This document shows, one piece after another, positions 1 to 10,142 of a DNA stretch of 64,000 bases (its first letter is position 1; each line of letters begins with the position of its first letter). The DNA is from Shimazuella alba (GTDB lineage: Bacteria; Bacillota; Bacilli; Thermoactinomycetales; Thermoactinomycetaceae), in NCBI RefSeq assembly GCF_009831235.1, contig NZ_WUUL01000009.1:1-64000 (forward strand), written 5' to 3'. The notes under the pieces are model-generated. The model was given only the letters and a program-made list of their open reading frames with translations, did no database searches and was not told the DNA's origin. Made by a program: the position numbers and the translations under genes.

Positions 1-30
1 GTGATCCTCAACAAGAGGATCACTTTTTTT
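1..30. terminator. Hairpin at the left edge, downstream of clpX
   Basis: A 9-bp perfect stem (GTGATCCTC/GAGGATCAC) with a 5-base loop is followed on the plus strand by seven T. The T tract fits a plus-strand gene ending left of the window. On the minus strand it would also sit just after clpX, but the tract there lies outside the window. Confidence 0.75.
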
Positions 31-36
31 AAGACT

Positions 37-1302
37 TTATGCTGATTCTTCTTTCTTTTTATTGACAACTCTACCTTCTCTTGTTGTCAACTTTGGCGCT
101 TCTTTACTTACCACTGCTTCTTTGGTAATAGAGCACTTAGTTACATCATCGCGTGATGGCAAATCAAACATAACATCGAGCATGATCGACTCGATAATGG
201 AACGCAAGCCACGCGCTCCTGTTTTTCGCTTGATTGCCTCCGCAGCGATTGCCTCTAGTGCTTCTTTTTCAAAATGAAGCTCTACATTATCCATCTCAAG
301 CAATTTACTATATTGTTTAACAAGAGCATTCTTTGGTTCAGTCAAGATCTGAATGAGGGCATTCTCATCCAGTGGTTCCAAAGTAGATACAACTGGAAGA
401 CGACCTACAAACTCGGGAATCAAACCAAATTTCAACAGATCTTCAGGAAGGACCATTTTGAGGTATTCCCCTGGCTTCATGGTCATGTTCTGCATATCCG
501 AACCGAATCCGATTACTTTTTTACCGTTACGCCGTTTGATCAACGTTTCCAATCCATCAAATGCCCCGCCACAAATAAACAAGATATTGCTCGTATCGAT
601 TTGGATAAATTCTTGATGTGGATGCTTGCGTCCTCCTTGAGGTGGAACACTAGCAACAGTGCCTTCTAATATTTTAAGAAGCGCCTGCTGTACACCTTCC
701 CCAGACACATCACGAGTAATAGAAGGATTTTCAGATTTACGAGCGACTTTATCGATCTCGTCAATATAGATAATTCCACGTTCTGCCTTCTCTACATCAA
801 AGTCAGCAGCTTGAATTAATTTCAACAGGATGTTCTCTACATCTTCACCAACATAGCCCGCTTCGGTTAAAGAAGTAGCATCAGCGATAGCAAATGGTAC
901 ATTTAAGATTCGGGCCATCGTTTGTGCAAGTAAAGTTTTCCCGCTACCGGTAGGTCCTAGTAGCAAGATATTACTTTTGGATAGTTCCACATCATCTGTT
1001 TTAGGAGTGGAATTCACCCTTTTGTAATGATTATATACTGCAACAGAGAGCGATTTTTTCGCCAGATCTTGACCAATGACATATTGATCAAGAATATCTC
1101 TAATTTCTTGAGGTTTTGGCAAGTTTTTAAGATCTAATTCCTCTTCACTACCCAATTCCTCTTCCACAATCTCATTGCATAACTCAATACATTCGTCACA
1201 AATATAAACACCAGGCCCTGCAACTAATTTACGCACTTGATCTTGGGACTTTCCACAGAAAGAGCACTTTAATTGACCTTTTTCTTCATTGAACTTGAAC
1301 AA
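37..1302 (-). CDS. clpX: ATP-dependent Clp protease ATP-binding subunit ClpX
   Basis: AAA+ unfoldase that recognises tagged proteins and threads them into the ClpP chamber in the cytoplasm. The 421 residues are full length for the family. The N-terminal zinc-binding domain has cysteines at 13, 16, 35 and 38; the Walker A motif GPTGSGKT is at 116-123, the Walker B motif IIYIDEIDK near 180, and the ClpP-docking loop contains IGF near 266. Translation starts at TTG, eight bases after AGGGGTG. The gene follows clpP by 22 bases and tig lies upstream, so tig-clpP-clpX form a compact minus-strand block as in many Bacillales. Nothing unusual was seen. Confidence 0.98.
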   Translation of the reverse strand: MFKFNEEKGQLKCSFCGKSQDQVRKLVAGPGVYICDECIELCNEIVEEELGSEEELDLKNLPKPQEIRDILDQYVIGQDLAKKSLSVAVYNHYKRVNSTPKTDDVELSKSNILLLGPTGSGKTLLAQTMARILNVPFAIADATSLTEAGYVGEDVENILLKLIQAADFDVEKAERGIIYIDEIDKVARKSENPSITRDVSGEGVQQALLKILEGTVASVPPQGGRKHPHQEFIQIDTSNILFICGGAFDGLETLIKRRNGKKVIGFGSDMQNMTMKPGEYLKMVLPEDLLKFGLIPEFVGRLPVVSTLEPLDENALIQILTEPKNALVKQYSKLLEMDNVELHFEKEALEAIAAEAIKRKTGARGLRSIIESIMLDVMFDLPSRDDVTKCSITKEAVVSKEAPKLTTREGRVVNKKKEESA

Positions 1303-1324
1303 GATCGGTTCACCCCTTTCAATG

Positions 1325-1906
1325 TTAGATACGTACTAGTACGTCATCTACTAGTCCATATTCTTTTGCTTCTTCTGCACTCATAAAATTGTCACGGTCT
1401 GTATCTTTAGCAATCTGTTCCAGAGATTGTCCTGTACGTTCACTTAGGATTCGATTCAGTTGATCTTTTGTACGAAGGATCCAATCTGCATGGATTTTAA
1501 TGTCAGATGCCTGTCCTCTAGCACCACCAAGGGGTTGGTGAATCATAATCTCACTGTTCGGTAGTGCAAAACGTTTCCCTTTTTCACCGGCGGCGAGTAA
1601 AAATGCTCCCATACTAGCTGCTAGACCAATACACATCGTAGATACTGCTGGTCCGATAAACTGCATGGTATCAAAAATCGCCATCCCTGCTGTTACACTA
1701 CCACCAGGAGAGTTTATGTACATGGAAATATCTTTTTCTGGATCTTCAGCTGCTAAAAACAAAAGTTGTGCTACTACTAAATTAGATATGTTGTCATCGA
1801 TCGGACTACCAATAAAAATAATCCTGTCTTTTAGCAGACGAGAATAAATATCGTAAGCTCGTTCGCCACGGTTGGACTGTTCTACCACCATCGGGACCAA
1901 GGGCAC
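1325..1906 (-). CDS. clpP: ATP-dependent Clp protease proteolytic subunit ClpP
   Basis: Serine peptidase that forms the tetradecameric proteolytic chamber served by ClpX, and by ClpC where present. At 193 residues it has normal length. The catalytic serine lies in [12 protein letters not shown], the histidine in MIHQPLGG, and the aspartate in the [13 protein letters not shown] segment. The start is GTG with GAGGTG upstream. It is adjacent to clpX and probably co-transcribed with it. A CtsR-type operator was looked for but cannot be asserted in the 90-base upstream spacer. Confidence 0.97.
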   Translation of the reverse strand: MPLVPMVVEQSNRGERAYDIYSRLLKDRIIFIGSPIDDNISNLVVAQLLFLAAEDPEKDISMYINSPGGSVTAGMAIFDTMQFIGPAVSTMCIGLAASMGAFLLAAGEKGKRFALPNSEIMIHQPLGGARGQASDIKIHADWILRTKDQLNRILSERTGQSLEQIAKDTDRDNFMSAEEAKEYGLVDDVLVRI

Positions 1907-1950
1907 AGGTTAACACCTCATTTTTAAGAAATGCGATAATGCTACAGAAC

Positions 1951-1972
1951 AAGGCACGTGAGAACGTGCCTT
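1951..1972. terminator. Hairpin between tig and clpP
   Basis: AAGGCACGT and ACGTGCCTT pair perfectly around a 4-base loop. No T run follows on the minus strand, so it may be a weak terminator or an mRNA processing/stability element in the tig-clpP interval. Confidence 0.55.
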
Positions 1973-1996
1973 GAAATGAACAATCTCCTTATTCCA

Positions 1997-3289
1997 TTAT
2001 GCCGTATTTTTACGGTTCAATACAAGTAGATCAATAGTTTTCTTCCGTTTAAGAGAATCACGCAATGAATCAATATTACCTTGTTTGTTAATAATGTCTC
2101 GTACTTCTTCTACTTCACGATTCATTTCTTTTGCTGTTTGCACGATCTCTTCATCGATTTCTTCTTCTGATACCTCAACATTTTCTGCGATAGATATTGC
2201 TTCGATTACGAGATCAGCACGAACTTTTTTACTTGCATCTTCTTTCATCTGTGCTTTGATATCACTTTCAGATTGGCCTGTAAGTTGTGTATAAAGTTCA
2301 ATGCTCAGTCCTTGATAGCTCAGATTTTGTACAAAGTGACCATACATGTGATCTACTTCATGATTGATCATAGCAGCTGGAATATCTACTTCTGCATTGT
2401 TAGAAGCAACTTCTACCACTTGGTTACGAATGTAATCTTCTTCTTCTTTTTTGAGTCGCTCTTCTAGTTTATGCTCAATATCTTTTTTTAGATCAGCTAA
2501 TGTTTCTTCTTCGCTCACATCTTGAGCAAATTCATCATCTAGCTCAGGAAGACTTAAACGTTTAATTTCATGCAATTTCACACGGAATGTAGCAGGTTTT
2601 CCAGCTAATTCTGTCGCACGGTAATCCTCAGGGAATGTCACATCAACATCTTTATCTTCGCCAAGCGCAAGCCCAATCAGTTGTTCTTCGAAACCAGGGA
2701 TGAAAGTGTTGGAACCAATCTCTAGAGAATAGTTGTCGCCTTTTCCACCTTCAAAAGCAACACCATCTACAAATCCTTCAAAATCAATTACCACATTATC
2801 TCCATTTTCAACGGTACCAGATTCAACTGGTTCTAATGTGCCTTGTTGTTTTTGCATTTTTAAGAGTTCTTCATTAATCGCTTCTTCCGTAACAGAGAAA
2901 TCTTTTTCTTCAATCTCTACACCTTTGTATTCTCCAAGAGAAACTTCAGGTTTTACCGTTACAGTTGCGGTGAAGATAAGTGATTTTCCTTTTTCCAATT
3001 GTTCTACATCTACTTCTGGGCGATCAACAGGCTCAATTCCTGTTTCTTTGACTGCATCTTCATAAGCTTGAGGCAAAAGAATATCCAATGCATCTTGGTA
3101 CAAAGATTCGACACCAAAACGTTTTTCAAACAATTGGCGAGGAATTTTCCCCTTACGGAATCCTGGTACGTTTACTTTTTGAGCCACTTTCTTAAATGCT
3201 TGGTCAAGAGCTGCAGATACTTTTTCTTCTGGTGTTTCTACTGTTAAAACCACTTGGTTATTATCATTCTTTACAAAACTAGCTGTCAT
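1997..3289 (-). CDS. tig: Trigger factor, ribosome-associated chaperone and prolyl isomerase
   Basis: Chaperone that docks at the ribosomal exit tunnel and holds nascent chains; its middle domain is an FKBP-type peptidyl-prolyl isomerase. The N-terminal ribosome-binding domain carries the signature NVPGFRKGKIPR near residue 42. The FKBP domain follows (about 150-245, GDNVVIDFEGFVDG), then the long helical substrate-binding arm. Length is 430 residues. The ATG at 3289 is preferred over the TTG one codon upstream because GGAGG lies seven bases before it. It is the first gene of the tig-clpP-clpX block. Confidence 0.97.
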   Translation of the reverse strand: MTASFVKNDNNQVVLTVETPEEKVSAALDQAFKKVAQKVNVPGFRKGKIPRQLFEKRFGVESLYQDALDILLPQAYEDAVKETGIEPVDRPEVDVEQLEKGKSLIFTATVTVKPEVSLGEYKGVEIEEKDFSVTEEAINEELLKMQKQQGTLEPVESGTVENGDNVVIDFEGFVDGVAFEGGKGDNYSLEIGSNTFIPGFEEQLIGLALGEDKDVDVTFPEDYRATELAGKPATFRVKLHEIKRLSLPELDDEFAQDVSEEETLADLKKDIEHKLEERLKKEEEDYIRNQVVEVASNNAEVDIPAAMINHEVDHMYGHFVQNLSYQGLSIELYTQLTGQSESDIKAQMKEDASKKVRADLVIEAISIAENVEVSEEEIDEEIVQTAKEMNREVEEVRDIINKQGNIDSLRDSLKRKKTIDLLVLNRKNTA

Positions 3290-3292
3290 CAA

Positions 3293-3726
3293 AAGAACCT
3301 CCTACAAGTCCATAAAATCTTTGCCGTATCAGCACTTACAACCATTCCATTATAAACACGTTCATGGAGAAGCGCAATAAATTAACCCTAAAGGGTATTA
3401 TTTAGCATTATGTATATGGCCAGATAAAAACTATTTTACAACAAATAAAAGGAAGTGAGAAGATGGAACAATTTTCTGTTGCTATTTTTTAGTTTAAATC
3501 AATAAAAAATAGCATTTATAGGGAAAATAAATACCCTTTATGTACTTATGTTCTACGTGTTTTATTTAGCACCCTAACTGTTTTTGACTGTTAATGTCAG
3601 TATTTTACCTAAGGAAACTAAAAAATAACTTTCTATACTTATCTAACAGTACATAATGCTTTTCTTCATAGCGCAAGCTAAAAAAGATTAAATCTCCCCT
3701 CCTTCTTAAAGAAAAGGAATGAAGAC
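3293..3726. other. Intergenic region between divergent tig and germination operon
   Basis: AT-rich spacer that must hold the promoters of tig (minus) and of the germination operon (plus). A short dyad ACCCTAAAGGGT lies near 3385. No RNA gene or repeat was recognised, and a forespore sigma-G promoter could not be called with confidence by eye. Confidence 0.5.
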
Positions 3727-3864
3727 ATGTTTGAGAGCTTTTTTTCTAATTTATTGAAATGGGATATCTGGATAGGTGCTTTGATTACATTTATCATCCC
3801 TTTTGGAATACAAAAATTATCAGATTTTGTTCAAACAATCCTAAAATCTCCTAAAAAAAAATAG
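3727..3864 (+). CDS. 45-aa single-pass membrane protein leading the germination operon
   Basis: A short ORF starts at ATG with AAGGAATG upstream and ends ten bases before the GerA-type gene, whose AGGAG site overlaps its 3' end, suggesting coupled translation. The protein begins MFESFFSNLLKWDIW, has one hydrophobic segment (about residues 15-32) and ends in three lysines. Some germinant receptor operons carry a small D subunit with two membrane segments. This one is shorter and has only one, so equivalence is inference. It could be a new small receptor partner. Confidence 0.6.
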   Translation: MFESFFSNLLKWDIWIGALITFIIPFGIQKLSDFVQTILKSPKKK

Positions 3865-3874
3865 GAGCTCTGAC

Positions 3875-5470
3875 ATGAAGGGACAGATAGTACCTATGAC
3901 GAAATGGCAACAAAAAAACACATCTGAGAATCAAAAAATAGAAAAAAATGATAGCGGCCATCAGTCCATAATTTCTAAACCAAATGATTTCACTACCGAT
4001 ATTCATGTGAATTTGAATCAGATAAAACAAGCGATAGGACATAATACTGATGTAATCTTTCGTTCTTTCCTACTAGGTTCAACTGGAATAGAAGCTTCTA
4101 TTGTTTATGTTGATGGTTTAGTTGACAAAAAGTTGATTCAAGATCAGATCCTAAAGTCAATGATTTATGACTTGGCGGGTATCTTCTCAAGAGAAACACT
4201 TCCTACTCCTGATCATTTGAAAGATTGGATAAATAATCAGGTGATTGCCCTAAGTGAAATAAAAGAGGAGAAATCATTAGACAGCACAATTATTTCAATC
4301 TTAAGTGGCTCGACTGCTTTGTTAATAAACAATATTGATATAATTTTCCTCTTGGGAACAGTGTCTTTCAAGTCACGGTCCATCGAAGAACCCATTACAG
4401 AGTCCCTTGTTAGAGGTCCTAGAGAGGGATTTAATGAAAATTTAGCAGATAATAGAGCATTACTCCGCAAAGGGCTTCCAGATCCTTCTCTTACTATGGT
4501 GGAATATGAGGTAGGGCAACGTTCCAAAAAAAAATTACTATTATTATATCTGGAAGGGCTAACAAATCCAGATTTAATTTCCATTACCAAGGATAGAATA
4601 GAAAAATTTGATCTGGATATTGCCCTTGAGTCAGGGTATATCGAGCAGTTCATTCAAGATGATCATCTATCCCCTTTTCCACAAGTACAAAGTACGGAAC
4701 GGCCCGATCGAGTAATAGCAGCGCTAACAGAAGGAAGAGTAGCTATTTTGTTGGATGGTACACCATTTGCATTGATCGTACCAGTTACTTTTTCCATGTT
4801 TTTGCAATCCCCTGAAGATTACTATGAACGCTGGATTCCTGGTTCATTGATTCGTATTCTTCGTTATCTAGCTGCTTTTGCAACTGTATTTCTCCCATCT
4901 ATTTATATTTCTTTTATCTCTTTTCATCAAGGATTGATACCAACTAAGTTAGCTATTTCCATCGCAGCTACACGAGAGGGTGTTCCTTTTCCTTCTGTCA
5001 TTGAGGCATTACTGATGGAAACAGCTATTGAAGTATTGCGAGAGGCAGGTTTACGTTTACCTCGTCCTGTAGGTCAAACGGTAGGTCTAGTAGGTGGATT
5101 AGTAGTTGGAGAGGCAGCTGTAAAAGCTGGAATTGTAAGTCCTATAATGGTGATAATTGTTGCTATTACCGCGATTTCCTCATTTGCTATTCCACAGTAT
5201 GGAGCTGGAATAGCACTTAGAATGTTACGATTCGGCTCTATGCTCTGTGCCGCAATATGGGGATTATATGGTGTTATTCTCTTCTTTATCTTGCTGGCCA
5301 TTCATCTTTGTAAATTAAAAAGCTTTGGTGTTCCTTACGTTTCACCAGCAGCACCTTATAGTATTAGCGGTTGGAAAGATTTTATTGTTCGATTTCCATT
5401 GATGACAATGAAGAATCGTCCTCAAATGATGCATGTTTTAGATGACAAACGCCAAAAAGATGATGTTTGA
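3875..5470 (+). CDS. gerKA: Spore germination protein, GerA family (receptor A subunit)
   Basis: A subunit of an inner-membrane nutrient germinant receptor of the dormant spore. The 531 residues show the usual arrangement: a soluble N-terminal domain (about 50-290, including SLVRGPREGFNENLADN, the best-known family motif), then membrane segments from about 300 to 480 (for example LIRILRYLAAFATVFLPSIYIS and VGLVGGLVVGEAAVKAGIVSP regions), and a short cytoplasmic tail. The start is ATG with AGGAG seven bases upstream. It heads the A-B-C-C-C operon. The gene symbol is by family resemblance; the specific nutrient is unknown. Confidence 0.92.
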   Translation: MKGQIVPMTKWQQKNTSENQKIEKNDSGHQSIISKPNDFTTDIHVNLNQIKQAIGHNTDVIFRSFLLGSTGIEASIVYVDGLVDKKLIQDQILKSMIYDLAGIFSRETLPTPDHLKDWINNQVIALSEIKEEKSLDSTIISILSGSTALLINNIDIIFLLGTVSFKSRSIEEPITESLVRGPREGFNENLADNRALLRKGLPDPSLTMVEYEVGQRSKKKLLLLYLEGLTNPDLISITKDRIEKFDLDIALESGYIEQFIQDDHLSPFPQVQSTERPDRVIAALTEGRVAILLDGTPFALIVPVTFSMFLQSPEDYYERWIPGSLIRILRYLAAFATVFLPSIYISFISFHQGLIPTKLAISIAATREGVPFPSVIEALLMETAIEVLREAGLRLPRPVGQTVGLVGGLVVGEAAVKAGIVSPIMVIIVAITAISSFAIPQYGAGIALRMLRFGSMLCAAIWGLYGVILFFILLAIHLCKLKSFGVPYVSPAAPYSISGWKDFIVRFPLMTMKNRPQMMHVLDDKRQKDDV

Positions 5471-5490
5471 ATAGATAGGGGTAAAATTCG

Positions 5491-6591
5491 TTGATAAAGC
5501 AAAAGGACCAAATAACCACAGCTCAAGCAATCGTTTATATATCTTCTCATATGACTGCTATGGGGATTTTAACACTTCCAAGGGTGGTAACTTCAGCGAC
5601 TCAAACTCCTGATGGTTGGCTTTCTGTTCTCATCTCTGGACTGCTTCTCATTCTATTTAGCATGGTATTAATAAAACTTTGCCAACGATTTCCTGAAGAA
5701 ACATTTTATCAGTTCAGTCAGAAAATTATAGGAAAATGGTTTGGGATATTACTTAGTCTGGTATTGATTATTTATTTTTTATTGCTAGGTGCATTTGAAG
5801 TTCGTGGAATGGCAGAGGTGACACATTTGTATTTGTTACCTCGAACACCTTTTATGGCTACTGTTGTGCCTTTTATCTGTTTAGGTGTTTATTTGATAGT
5901 GGGAGGAATTAACCCGATAGCTCGTTTGTTTGATATATTGTTACCTCCAACCATCCTTGTCTTTCTCATCGTCATTCTTTTAAGCTTAAAGACATTTGAA
6001 ATAAATAACTTACGTCCCATACTGGGTATGGGAGTTTTGCCAGTGGTCAAAGGAATACAACCTACCGCTTTATCTTTAACTGGGATTGAAAGCATGCTTG
6101 TTGTTTTCTCTTTTATGAAAGAACCTCACAAAGGCATCAAAGCAGCTACTATTGGGATTTCCATTCCATTGTTTTTTTACATCATGACTACCATTTTTAC
6201 GATAGCTTCATTAGGTGTTGCAGGAGTTCAAACAAAAACATGGCCTGTACTAAGTTTGTTCCGCCAATTTGAATACACTGGGATAATATTTGAGAGATTT
6301 GAGACCTTTATATTAGCAATTTGGATTTTGCAAATCTTCACTACTTTTGTAACGTGTTATTATATAGCTGTTCTTGGACTCTCTCAGTTATTCCAAACTA
6401 AGATCAAACCATTTATTTTTGGATTAGCACCTATCTTATACTTAATAGCTCTATCACCAAAAAATATCAATGATGTCTTTCATTTTGGTAATCTACTCGG
6501 TTATTTTGGTTTGCTCTTTATTTTACCAATTCCTTTGATGTTACTTCTAATTGCTATTTGGAGAGGGAAGAAACATGTGTCTGCATCATAA
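5491..6591 (+). CDS. gerKB: Spore germination protein, GerB/GerKB family permease-like B subunit
   Basis: Amino-acid-permease-like B subunit (APC superfamily) that forms the germinant-sensing membrane core with the A subunit. It has 366 residues with about ten hydrophobic segments. The N terminus holds the typical family pattern (QITTAQAIVYISSHMTAMG and ILTLPRV). The start is TTG with AGGGG upstream. Its 3' end overlaps the first C-subunit gene by 17 bases, indicating coupled translation. Confidence 0.92.
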   Translation: MIKQKDQITTAQAIVYISSHMTAMGILTLPRVVTSATQTPDGWLSVLISGLLLILFSMVLIKLCQRFPEETFYQFSQKIIGKWFGILLSLVLIIYFLLLGAFEVRGMAEVTHLYLLPRTPFMATVVPFICLGVYLIVGGINPIARLFDILLPPTILVFLIVILLSLKTFEINNLRPILGMGVLPVVKGIQPTALSLTGIESMLVVFSFMKEPHKGIKAATIGISIPLFFYIMTTIFTIASLGVAGVQTKTWPVLSLFRQFEYTGIIFERFETFILAIWILQIFTTFVTCYYIAVLGLSQLFQTKIKPFIFGLAPILYLIALSPKNINDVFHFGNLLGYFGLLFILPIPLMLLLIAIWRGKKHVSAS

Positions 6592-7744
6592 GCTATTTCT
6601 AATCTGTTTATTATTCTTTATTTTAACGGGTTGTTGGGACAGTCATGATATTGAAGAGTTATATATGGAAATTGGTGCTGCCTTGGACAAACCAAAAACC
6701 TCAACATTACGACGAAACAAGGAACAAAATCAAATAAAACTCACCTTGCAAAATATTTCTCCAACCCAGCTTCCTTCAGAATCTGATCAAGGAAACAAAA
6801 AGAAAAAATACCAAAATTTAACAGGTGTTGGAGATTCAGTGCTGGAAATTTTTCGTGAGTTTTCACTAAAAAATGATTCTCCCCCCTATGGCCAACATTT
6901 AAAAGTTCTGGTCATTGGTGAAGAACTATTGAAAGAAAAGAATTTGCAAATACTCCTCAGTCTTTTTAACAGATCTTTAGAGGTACGAGACAGTTGTATT
7001 TTGTTAGTTGCTAAAGGGGAAGCAGCAAAAACATTGAAAATATCTACTGATATTCCTGCATTCACCCTAATCGGAATCGGAGAAAATGAATCTCATTCTG
7101 CTAATTTGTTGCCTATTACCACAAATGGAAAAGCAACACGTTCTATGGCAAACGATGAGAATATGGCTATTCAGAGTGTTAGTACCAAAAATGGAAAAAT
7201 TAAATTTAATAGCGCAGCTCTCATAAAAGGTGGAGTAAATAGATTAGTGGGTTACTTAGATGAAGATGAAGTAAAAGGTTTAAATATGCTCACAGGCGAC
7301 ATAAAAGGCGGTATATTAAAAGGAAAAGATCCGAAAACCAAAGGATTAATTGCATACAATATTTCGTCTGTAAAAAGTAGCATCACTCCATATATAGAAG
7401 GAAACCATCTTTCCTTTGATATAAGCATTAAATCTGTTGGTCGTTTAAATGAAGACGGGGTACATGCTGGAAACGCTTTTTCCAATAAGTTTATCCATAG
7501 AACAGAATTAGCGATAAAAGAAGAAACGGAACGGCTACTCAACCAGACACTTACCCGATTACAAAAGCAGCAAAAACTAGATGTAGCAGGATTTGGAGAA
7601 CAAGTACGCATTCACTATCCAAAACAATGGAATCATTTGAAAAGGAATTGGGACAAATATTTTAGCGAAGCGTCTATTAAACTAAATGTTTCCATTACTG
7701 TAGAAGATTATATGGTAAAAGGAAAAAAAGAAATATCACAATAA
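6575..7744 (+). CDS. gerKC: Spore germination lipoprotein, Ger(x)C family (first of three)
   Basis: Lipoprotein C subunit of the germinant receptor, anchored on the outer face of the spore inner membrane. The ATG at 6575 is chosen because GAGAGGG lies just upstream and the product then begins with a short signal peptide ending in LTGCW, a clear lipobox. The in-frame start further upstream would add unrelated residues. The mature part carries the family opening GCWDSHDIEE, a middle segment with VRDSCILLVAKGEA, and the C-terminal three-sheet domain. It is followed by two paralogues of nearly equal length. Confidence 0.92.
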   Translation: MCLHHKLFLICLLFFILTGCWDSHDIEELYMEIGAALDKPKTSTLRRNKEQNQIKLTLQNISPTQLPSESDQGNKKKKYQNLTGVGDSVLEIFREFSLKNDSPPYGQHLKVLVIGEELLKEKNLQILLSLFNRSLEVRDSCILLVAKGEAAKTLKISTDIPAFTLIGIGENESHSANLLPITTNGKATRSMANDENMAIQSVSTKNGKIKFNSAALIKGGVNRLVGYLDEDEVKGLNMLTGDIKGGILKGKDPKTKGLIAYNISSVKSSITPYIEGNHLSFDISIKSVGRLNEDGVHAGNAFSNKFIHRTELAIKEETERLLNQTLTRLQKQQKLDVAGFGEQVRIHYPKQWNHLKRNWDKYFSEASIKLNVSITVEDYMVKGKKEISQ

Positions 7745-7794
7745 TACCTTCTATTTTTTTGTATTTGATCTACTAGAGAAAGGAGAGTTAAGTA

Positions 7795-8964
7795 GTGTTC
7801 CGATGTTATTTTATCATTTTTATCTCTTGTTGTTTCTTGTTCTTAATGGGTTGTTGGGACAGCCGTGATATTGAACAACTAAATATCCATGTCGGAACTG
7901 CTCTGGATAAAGCATCTCCTACTGCATCTTCCAAAAACCAACATCTCATAAAACTTACCACTCAGTCTATTTCCGCTAAACCATCTATTTCTCAAAATGA
8001 ACAAAATAGTCAAGTGCAAGGACAACAATATCAAAACATAACAGGTTCGGGAAATTCTATAATTGAAATCATTGATCGATTTTCACAAGAAAATGAAAAA
8101 CCATCATACGGACAACATTTAAAAGTTATCATTATCGGAGAAAAACTTGCAAAAGAAATGAATATGGAAATGATTCTTGAACAACATTCCCGTACTTATG
8201 AAATAAGAGACAGCTGTATATTGCTTATTGCAAGAGGTTTAGCAGCTGATACCTTAAAAATACCAAAAGGTATTCCCGCTTTTACTCTTATCGGGATTGA
8301 TAAGAACCAATATAAAACATCTCGATTGTTACCGCCACTTTCTATTGGCAAGGCAATTAATATTATGTCTGCCCGCAAAGATTTTATCATCCAAGGTGTA
8401 CAAGTTAAGCATGGGAAAATAGACTTTAACCATGCTGCAATTATAAAAGGAGACACCAATAAATTAATTGGGCATTTAGATGAAAGAGAAATAGAAGGTC
8501 TTAACTGGTTGACTGGAAATGTAAAAGGAGGAATTGTGAAAGGAAGAGATCCAAAAACAAATGGACTTATTCTTTATGAAGTATCAACCGTAAAAAGCAA
8601 AATCTCCCCTCATTTAAAAGGAAATCATATCTCTTTTGATGTAGATATTGAATCCAGCGGTAGATTAAATGAAGATGCGGTTTCAGCAGGTAATGCCTTT
8701 TCTAATAAATTTATAGAACGAGCGCAAATTGCCGCCACACAAGAAATTAAAAACCAAATAAATCGAACGCTTCATAAGTTACAAAAACAATATCAAACAG
8801 ATGTAGTTGGATTTGGGGAACAATTACGTATTTATTACCCAAAAGAATGGGTTCAAATCGAAAAAAATTGGAATAAGCGCTTTAGCAACGTTCCGATTAG
8901 GTACCATGTGAACATTACGATTAAAGATTATATGGAAAAAGGAAAAAAAGAAGTGTCTAAATAA
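7795..8964 (+). CDS. Spore germination lipoprotein, Ger(x)C family (second of three)
   Basis: Paralogue of the neighbouring C subunits, 389 residues, with a signal peptide ending LMGCWDSRDIEQ. The start is GTG after GGAGAG. Long stretches match both neighbours (RDSCILLIARG, LTGNVKGGIVKGRDPKTNG, GRLNEDAVSAGNAFSNKF, VVGFGEQLRIYYPKEW), so the three genes arose by tandem duplication. It lies 50 bases after the first copy, in the same operon direction. Each copy could give the shared A/B pair a different assembly or ligand response (inference). Confidence 0.92.
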   Translation: MFRCYFIIFISCCFLFLMGCWDSRDIEQLNIHVGTALDKASPTASSKNQHLIKLTTQSISAKPSISQNEQNSQVQGQQYQNITGSGNSIIEIIDRFSQENEKPSYGQHLKVIIIGEKLAKEMNMEMILEQHSRTYEIRDSCILLIARGLAADTLKIPKGIPAFTLIGIDKNQYKTSRLLPPLSIGKAINIMSARKDFIIQGVQVKHGKIDFNHAAIIKGDTNKLIGHLDEREIEGLNWLTGNVKGGIVKGRDPKTNGLILYEVSTVKSKISPHLKGNHISFDVDIESSGRLNEDAVSAGNAFSNKFIERAQIAATQEIKNQINRTLHKLQKQYQTDVVGFGEQLRIYYPKEWVQIEKNWNKRFSNVPIRYHVNITIKDYMEKGKKEVSK

Positions 8965-8984
8965 AACGATTGGAGGTGAATCAA

Positions 8985-10142
8985 ATGTTACAATTACGTA
9001 GAATTGCTTTCGTAACCTGTATATTTCTATTATTATCTGGTTGTTGGGACAGTCGAGATATTGACCAAATAAGCTTTATCGTCGGATCGGCATTTGATAA
9101 AGCTCCTGATGGTATCTCAGATAATCAAAAAAACCGTGTAAAATTAACCATACAGTCTATTTCTCATACGCCTAGTGATACTGAATCTAGTAATTCGAAA
9201 CAGAAGTACCAAAATATTTCTGGAATTGGGGATTCAAAATTAGAAATCATTCGTCAGTTTGCCCTGAAATCTGAACATCCTGGAATAGGCTCCCACCTTA
9301 AAGTGACAATAATTAGTGAGAAACTGCTTCGTGATATGAATTTACAACAATTACTCAGCTTTCATGAACGTACATATGAGGTACGAGATAGCTGCATTAT
9401 GTTAATTTCTAAAGGTGTAGCTGCAAATGCATTAAAAATATCCGCAGAAGTACCTTCTTTCGAACTAGTCGGAATCAGCGCAAATAGATACAAAACTGCA
9501 AACTTAATTCCTCCTATGACACATGGAAAGTTACAAAGTCTTATGGAAGCCAATACAAGTTTTATTGTCCAAACGATACAGACTCATCAAAAAGAAATTA
9601 AATTTAGTGGTGGGGCACTTATTAAAGGGGATACCAAAAAATTGGTTGGTCTTTTAAATGAAAAGGAAGTCAAAGGACTAAACTGGATTACTGGAAATAT
9701 AAAAGGGGGAATAGTCAAAGCAAAAGACCCAAAAACAAAGGGACTCCTGCTTTATGACATAACATCAGTAAAAAATGAAATTATTCCTCATATCATCAAA
9801 GATCACATATCCTTCAATGTAAATATAGAAACAAAGGGTAGATTAAATGAAGATTGGGTACTTGCTGGCAATGCATTTTCTAATAAATTTATCAACCGTG
9901 CAGAACTAGCTATAAAAGCGGAAATAGAAAAAGAAATAAGCCAAACACTGAAAAAACTACAAAAAGAATACCATATAGACGCTGCTGGCTTTGGAGAACA
10001 ACTGCGTATTCACTATCCAAATCAATGGAAACAAATGGAGAAAAATTGGGACAAACAATTTGGTGAAGTCCCGATTAAGTATCAAGTAAAAATAACCATT
10101 AGCGATTATATGGTGAAAGGAAAAAAAGAAACATCGAAATAG
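8985..10142 (+). CDS. Spore germination lipoprotein, Ger(x)C family (third of three)
   Basis: Third tandem C-subunit paralogue, 385 residues, with the lipobox LSGCWDSRDIDQ. The ATG at 8985 is preferred because TTGGAGGTG lies eight bases upstream; an upstream start would read through that ribosome site. Conserved blocks shared with the other copies are VRDSCIMLISKGVA, GRLNEDWVLAGNAFSNKF and AAGFGEQLRIHYP. It is the last gene of the operon; the next 200 bases are AT-rich and without a clear terminator. Confidence 0.92.
   Translation: MLQLRRIAFVTCIFLLLSGCWDSRDIDQISFIVGSAFDKAPDGISDNQKNRVKLTIQSISHTPSDTESSNSKQKYQNISGIGDSKLEIIRQFALKSEHPGIGSHLKVTIISEKLLRDMNLQQLLSFHERTYEVRDSCIMLISKGVAANALKISAEVPSFELVGISANRYKTANLIPPMTHGKLQSLMEANTSFIVQTIQTHQKEIKFSGGALIKGDTKKLVGLLNEKEVKGLNWITGNIKGGIVKAKDPKTKGLLLYDITSVKNEIIPHIIKDHISFNVNIETKGRLNEDWVLAGNAFSNKFINRAELAIKAEIEKEISQTLKKLQKEYHIDAAGFGEQLRIHYPNQWKQMEKNWDKQFGEVPIKYQVKITISDYMVKGKKETSK

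Noticed and set aside
3293-3726. Riboswitch or small RNA upstream of the germination operon
   Set aside because: Only a short dyad was found; no conserved RNA motif.
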